Translations under genes and position numbers: made by a program
Shown: one piece after another, positions 31,019 to 35,112 of the stretch
Numbering within the stretch: position 1 is the first letter of the stretch
Layout: each line of letters begins with the position of its first letter
The notes under the pieces: model-generated
What the model was told of the DNA's origin: nothing
The model's input: the letters and a program-made list of their open reading frames with translations, nothing else
The model's database searches: none
NCBI GenBank assembly: GCA_900767405.1
Contig: CAAFZB010000015.1
Location: 1 to 35,112 of the forward strand
Reading direction: 5' to 3'
Length of the DNA: 35,112 nucleotides
Source: Rikenellaceae bacterium
GTDB lineage: Bacteria > Bacteroidota > Bacteroidia > Bacteroidales > UBA932

Positions 31019-33032
31019 TTTGACTTTCGTTTACAGTTTCTTTTTCTATAAGTTCGAAATCCAGCAATCTCTGTTCCAGATTGGCATTCTTCACCCGAAT
31101 CCTCACAGGGTCTCCAAGACGGATCTTCTTGCGGGTTCTCCTGCCCACAAGCCGGTACCGCTGTTCGTCGAATTCGTAGAAGTCGGAACGGATTTCCCGC
31201 AGGGGAACCATTCCCTCTATCTTTGTAGGCTCTATCTCTACGTACATTCCCCACTCCGTCATTCCCGAAACGGTACCGTCGAACACCTGCCCCACCTTGT
31301 CCTGCATATATTCCACCAACTTGTACTTGATGCTGGTGCGCTCTGCATCGGCAGCTACCCCCTCCCTTTCCGAAGCGTGCACGCACTCCTTTTCCAGAGC
31401 TTCCCTGTTCCAGGAATCCCCTCCGCCCAGATATGCGCCCAGGAGACGGTGTACCAAGGTGTCGGGATATCTCCTGATAGGCGAAGTAAAGTGAGTGTAG
31501 AACTTGAATGCAAGGCCGTAATGCCCTATGTTGTCGGTAGAATACACCGCCTTTGCCATAGCCCTGAGGGCAATGTTCTCTATCGCGGCATTCTCTGGCT
31601 TTCCCTTTGACGAGCTCAGTAGTTTGCGAAGTTCCCTGGAGGCCGCCTTGCCGCTGTCCATCTCTTCGGTCTTATATCCATAACTTGCTGCAAACGAGCG
31701 GAGTACAGACAATTTGACCAGATTCGGTTCATCGTGGATACGGTAGACGAAGGCCTTTGCCCTGGAGGATGTAGCCCCATTCATCTTCCCGTCACTTGCA
31801 ATGAATTCCGCTACGGTGCGGTTTGCCAGAAGCATAAACTCCTCTATGAGGAAGTTGGCCTCTTTGCTTACTTTCTGGTATATTCTTACCGGACGGCCCT
31901 CGGCATCGACCTCGACCTTCATCTCGGGACGCTCGAAATTGATTGCACCCTTCTTGAAGCGCCTCTCCTTGAATTTTGCGGCAAAACCGTTAAGCGTCAG
32001 TATTGCCCGGTTCAGTTCTGTATCGGCTGCGCCGTCCTCGATAATCTTCTGAGCCTGGTCGTAATCCAGCCTTTCGTTGGAGTTGATTACAGTGCGGCAG
32101 ATGCGGAAGTCCTTCACAACCGCGTCGGGCGTAATCTCGAAGACCGTCGAGAAGGTGAGTTTGTCTTCCCCCGGCCTGAGGGAGCAGAGCTTGTTGCACA
32201 GTTTTTCGGGAAGCATAGGAACCGTGCGGTCTACCAGATAAACCGACGTTCCTCTTTCGCGCGCCTCCCTGTCTACCGGAGTTCCGGGGCGAACGTAGTG
32301 AGAGACGTCGGCAATATGAACGCCAACCTCGTAGTTCCCGTTGTCCAAACGCTTGAATGACAAAGCGTCATCAAAGTCCTTGGCATCGGCAGGGTCTATG
32401 GTGAAGGTGAAGGTCTTGCGAAAATCCTCCCTGCCTTTAAGCTGCTCCCGTCCGATTTTCTCGGAAATCGAATCGGCAGCCGATTCAACCTCCTCTGAGA
32501 ACCTGTACGGAAGGTCGAATTCGGCGAGGATTGCGTGCATCTCGGTATCGTTGAGCCCGGGTTCTCCAAGAATATCCACAATGTGCCCCACCGGATTGCT
32601 GTCCTTGCGACTCCAGTAGTCGACAACCACCGAGACCTTCTGGCCGCTCTTCCCTCCCGAATCCAGGGCCGCCTTAGCGTCCACTTCTATGTCGTAGGGC
32701 ATATTCTTGCTCTGCATAAGCACCCAGGCGCCGCCCCCGGCAAAATGCAGAATGCCTACAAAAGGCTTTTTGGAGCGTTCAATAATATCAATGACTTCGC
32801 CTTCGCAGCGTTGCCCCTTCTTAGCCTCTTTCGTGACACTAACCCTCACTGTATCGCCATTGAGGGCATTCCTGGTCTTTGAAGCCTTCACAAAGATATC
32901 TTCGTCCCGGCCGTCGACTATCACGAAAATGAAACCCTCGCGGGTCATCTGCACACGGCCTGTGACCTGCTCGCGCTCCTTTTTTGCAACCCTGTGGTGC
33001 CTGGCTTTTTCCTTATGGGCGTTTCTGCTCAT
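31011..33032 (-). CDS. rnr: ribonuclease R
   Basis: A 673-residue 3'-5' exoribonuclease of the RNB family, degrading structured RNA and taking part in RNA quality control. A basic N-terminal tail replaces the helix-turn-helix found in E. coli RNase R, so the protein is shorter than many homologues. Two OB/cold-shock domains (about 20-160) precede the RNB domain, whose active-site aspartates D213, D219, D221 and D222 are in TIDPADAKDFDDAL. A C-terminal S1 domain (about 575-655, VFDGTVSGMTEWGMYVEI) closes it. It begins 10 bases after gpmI, and that gap contains a -7 box. Confidence 0.95.
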   Translation of the reverse strand: MSRNAHKEKARHHRVAKKEREQVTGRVQMTREGFIFVIVDGRDEDIFVKASKTRNALNGDTVRVSVTKEAKKGQRCEGEVIDIIERSKKPFVGILHFAGGGAWVLMQSKNMPYDIEVDAKAALDSGGKSGQKVSVVVDYWSRKDSNPVGHIVDILGEPGLNDTEMHAILAEFDLPYRFSEEVESAADSISEKIGREQLKGREDFRKTFTFTIDPADAKDFDDALSFKRLDNGNYEVGVHIADVSHYVRPGTPVDREARERGTSVYLVDRTVPMLPEKLCNKLCSLRPGEDKLTFSTVFEITPDAVVKDFRICRTVINSNERLDYDQAQKIIEDGAADTELNRAILTLNGFAAKFKERRFKKGAINFERPEMKVEVDAEGRPVRIYQKVSKEANFLIEEFMLLANRTVAEFIASDGKMNGATSSRAKAFVYRIHDEPNLVKLSVLRSFAASYGYKTEEMDSGKAASRELRKLLSSSKGKPENAAIENIALRAMAKAVYSTDNIGHYGLAFKFYTHFTSPIRRYPDTLVHRLLGAYLGGGDSWNREALEKECVHASEREGVAADAERTSIKYKLVEYMQDKVGQVFDGTVSGMTEWGMYVEIEPTKIEGMVPLREIRSDFYEFDEQRYRLVGRRTRKKIRLGDPVRIRVKNANLEQRLLDFELIEKETVNESQNV

Positions 33033-33034
33033 AG

Positions 33035-33042
33035 CAAAAGTA
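33035..33042 (-). promoter_or_regulatory. possible -7 promoter box for rnr
   Basis: TACTTTTG on the minus strand, an exact TAnnTTTG match filling the gap between the gpmI stop and the rnr ATG at 33032, with only 2 bases before the ATG. If used, the transcript would begin at or just inside the start codon, so chance is also possible. Confidence 0.35.
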
Positions 33043-34560
33043 TTAAATCAAAGGTTCCGCTGTCATTGCCTCAGGCTGGGGAATGCCCATAAGCTTGAGG
33101 ATTGTAGGCGCCACGTTGCACAAAGCTCCGTCCTTGACGGTTGTGACCGAAGGCTCGCCTATCACGATGAACTGCACCTGATTTAGAGAATGGGCCGTAT
33201 TGGGGCTTCCGTCCTCGTTCACGGCATAGTCGGCATTGCCGTGGTCGGCGGTAAGGAGAACTACGTATCCGTGCTCCAGAGCCGTTGTAACCACCTTCTC
33301 CACACAGGCGTCTATTGTCTTTACCGCCTTGCAGATGGCATCGTACACGCCGGTATGCCCTACCATATCTCCATTTGCGTAATTCAGGATTATGACGTCC
33401 TCCTTCTCGCTTGAGATTGCTTCGACAAGTTTTACGGTCACCTCGGGAGCGCTCATTTCGGGCTGAAGGTCATAGGTCGCAACCTTGGGGGACGCTACCA
33501 GAATACGGTCTTCGTTCTCGAAGGGAGTCTCACGGCCTCCGTTGAAGAAGAAGGTGACGTGAGCATACTTTTCGGTCTCGGCAATACGGAGCTGGCGCTT
33601 CCCCGCCTTGGAAACGGTCTCTCCAAGGGTATCGCAGACAATCTCCTTGTCAAAGAGGATGTGCACGCCCCGGAAGGAAGCGTCGTAGGGAGTGAGACAG
33701 CAGTAATACAGAGGGATTGTGTGCATCCCTGCATCCGGCATATCCTGCTGGGTAAGAACTGAGGTGAGTTCACGCGCACGGTCGTTGCGGAAGTTGTAGA
33801 AGATGACGGCATCGCCCTCTTCCACCGTTGCCAGGGGCCGTCCTTCCTTTGTAATGACGATGGGCTTGATGAATTCGTCGGTAACGTCGGCGGCGTAGGA
33901 TGCCTCGATACCCTTCACGGCGCTTTCGAACGCCTCACCCTTTCCTTCTACCAGAAGGTCGTATGCGAGCTTTACCCTCTCCCAGCGTTTGTCACGGTCC
34001 ATCGCATAGAAACGTCCGCAGACAGAAGCGATCTTGCCGGTTGTAGCCGCCATCTTTTCCTCAAGTTCCCTGACGAAACCCAGACCGCTGCGGGGATCGG
34101 TGTCGCGTCCGTCCATAAAGCAGTGTACGTAAACGTCCTGGAGGCCTTCCTTAGCGGCATCTGAAAGGAATTCGTACAGATGGTTGAGTGACGAGTGAAC
34201 TCCTCCGTGCGAGCAGAGCCCGAAGAAATGAAGTTTCTTCCCGCTCTTCTTCACATAGTCGTACACAGCCTTGATTTCGGCATTCTGCTGCAGGCTGTGA
34301 TTCCTGCAGGCCATATTTATCTTCACGAGATCCTGATATACAATGCGTCCTGCGCCAAGATTCATATGTCCCACCTCGGAGTTACCCATCTGCCCGTCGG
34401 GCAGGCCCACGAACTCTCCGCAGGCGTTAAGGTGTGAATGAGGATATTTTGCCCTCAGCGAGTCAATGAAAGGTGCTCCCTGAGTGTAGATTGCGTTGGA
34501 ATGGTCCTCGCGGCCTTCTCCCCAGCCGTCGAGAATCATCAAAAGTACTTTTCTGTTCAT
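33043..34560 (-). CDS. gpmI: 2,3-bisphosphoglycerate-independent phosphoglycerate mutase
   Basis: A 505-residue manganese-dependent glycolytic enzyme that interconverts 3- and 2-phosphoglycerate. The alkaline phosphatase-like fold starts with VLLMILDGWG, catalytic serine S61 lies in GQMGNSEVGHMNLGAGR, and metal-binding residues appear in LTADHGNAD and MVGHTG. Length is normal for the family. The frame continues to a TTG at 34566, but the ATG at 34560 (MNRKVLLM) is the natural start. It follows the M3 peptidase gene by 9 bases. Confidence 0.96.
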   Translation of the reverse strand: MNRKVLLMILDGWGEGREDHSNAIYTQGAPFIDSLRAKYPHSHLNACGEFVGLPDGQMGNSEVGHMNLGAGRIVYQDLVKINMACRNHSLQQNAEIKAVYDYVKKSGKKLHFFGLCSHGGVHSSLNHLYEFLSDAAKEGLQDVYVHCFMDGRDTDPRSGLGFVRELEEKMAATTGKIASVCGRFYAMDRDKRWERVKLAYDLLVEGKGEAFESAVKGIEASYAADVTDEFIKPIVITKEGRPLATVEEGDAVIFYNFRNDRARELTSVLTQQDMPDAGMHTIPLYYCCLTPYDASFRGVHILFDKEIVCDTLGETVSKAGKRQLRIAETEKYAHVTFFFNGGRETPFENEDRILVASPKVATYDLQPEMSAPEVTVKLVEAISSEKEDVIILNYANGDMVGHTGVYDAICKAVKTIDACVEKVVTTALEHGYVVLLTADHGNADYAVNEDGSPNTAHSLNQVQFIVIGEPSVTTVKDGALCNVAPTILKLMGIPQPEAMTAEPLI

Positions 34561-34569
34561 CTTCAATTG

Positions 34570-35084
34570 TTATTTAAGTCCGCGTGCACGGAGCAGTGCC
34601 GATGCATCGGGATCGGCTCCGCGGAAACGCTTGTACAAAATCATAGGTTCTTCCGTGCCTCCCATTTCCAGAATATTGTGGCGGAAGCTCATAGCTGTCT
34701 CCTTTGCATATATGCCTTTCTGCTTGAAAAGCTCGAAGGCGTCCTTGTCCAGGACTTCGGCCCAGAGGTAGCTGTAATAGCCTGCACTGTAGCCGCTCGA
34801 TCCGAATATATGATTGAAATAGGTGCTGCGGTAACGGGGAATTATTTCTCCTACCAGGCCCATCTGAGCGCATACCTGCTTCTCAAATTCGTCCACGTCG
34901 ACTCCTTCTATGCTTGTGAGCTCGTGCCATTTCATATCGAGGATCGAGGCGGCGCAAAGTTCTCCGGTCGTGAATCCCTGGTTGAAGTTTGAAGCGGCAA
35001 CAACTTTGGCAACAAGTTCCTCGGGAATGACTTCCCCTGTCTTGTAATGCAGGGCATAGGTCGCAAGGACTTCGGGTTCGAACG
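34570..35084 (-). CDS. M3 family metallopeptidase (Dcp/oligopeptidase A-like), C-terminal end only
   Basis: The minus strand is open from the adapter junction at 35084 to the stop at 34570, giving the last 171 residues. The segment reads ALHYKTGEVIPEELV, then NFNQGFTTGELCAASILDM, then GSSGYSAGYYSYLWAEVLDKD, which is characteristic of the C-terminal third of M3 peptidases of the peptidyl-dipeptidase Dcp/oligopeptidase A group (zinc enzymes that clear oligopeptides). The HExxH zinc motif would lie upstream, beyond the contig. The ATG at 34935 is internal and not a real start. First gene seen of the minus-strand run with gpmI and rnr. Confidence 0.9.
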
Positions 35085-35112
35085 AGATCGGAAGAGCACA
35101 CGTCTGAACTCC
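35085..35112. other. Illumina TruSeq adapter sequence (assembly artefact)
   Basis: The last 28 bases begin AGATCGGAAGAGCACACGTC and continue in agreement with the TruSeq read-1 3' adapter. They interrupt the M3 peptidase gene and put its apparent N-terminal coding into a wrong frame. Read from the end, they give the peptide MCSSDL, a known hallmark of adapter contamination. Confidence 0.98.

Noticed and set aside
34883..35101. 72-codon minus-strand frame beginning MCSSDL at the contig end
   Set aside because: It starts in Illumina adapter and runs out of frame through the M3 peptidase gene.

Overview
The window reads as a chromosomal contig end from a member of the Bacteroidales (Bacteroidota). 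The reasons are direct: many genes are preceded by the Bacteroidota -7 promoter box TAnnTTTG and mostly lack a Shine-Dalgarno sequence, and the gene content is typical of that order (serC next to DUF1015, FucP-type sugar permease with ROK kinase and lipoprotein GH20, tandem deoxynucleoside kinases, recO-rdgB, lipoprotein M16 and FKBP). I cannot resolve family or genus. The last 28 bases match the Illumina TruSeq read-through adapter and are not genomic.

Layout. 1-2073 (minus): yigZ-serC-DUF1015, with short overlaps. 2113-2625 (plus): a pRiA4b ORF-3-like acidic-tailed protein. 2637-7873: an FKBP lipoprotein, a ROK sugar kinase and a sugar MFS permease (minus), divergent from a lipoprotein beta-N-acetylhexosaminidase (plus), together a probable GlcNAc scavenging locus. 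7938-11132 (minus): two tandem deoxynucleoside kinases and an acyl-CoA synthetase. 11202-11876 (plus): a metallo-beta-lactamase-fold hydrolase. 11864-15600 (minus): uvrA and a short nucleoside kinase. 15646-22294 (plus): EamA transporter-recO-rdgB, coupled by ATGA overlaps, then an S41 and an M16 peptidase. 22291-23235 (minus): rsgA. 23349-27144 (plus): the accessory part of the window. 27323-28303 (plus): a polyprenyl synthetase. 28333-35084 (minus): a close-packed run of M3 peptidase-gpmI-rnr-YqjE-like membrane protein-esterase-U32 protein.

The most unusual part is 23349-27144. One 940-residue protein contains an amino-acid ABC permease, a substrate-binding domain whose two lobes come in permuted order, a membrane anchor, a GlnQ-type ATPase and a C-terminal domain resembling a degenerate GHKL/RsbW fold. 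It would be a complete importer in one chain. It is followed by a PRK06851-like ATPase whose second half looks like a duplicated P-loop domain that has lost its Walker A. Both genes look more A/T-rich than their neighbours, and the first has an SD-like ribosome site, so they may have been acquired.

Regulation is unusually readable. Three divergent gene pairs have back-to-back -7 boxes with 12 to 14 bases between them. Several genes start only 2 to 9 bases after their -7 box, which implies very short or no leaders. A strong terminator for the 15646-22294 run lies inside the coding sequence of the convergent rsgA. No tRNA, rRNA, CRISPR array, insertion sequence or phage gene was seen, and no stretch above 300 bases lacks a gene.
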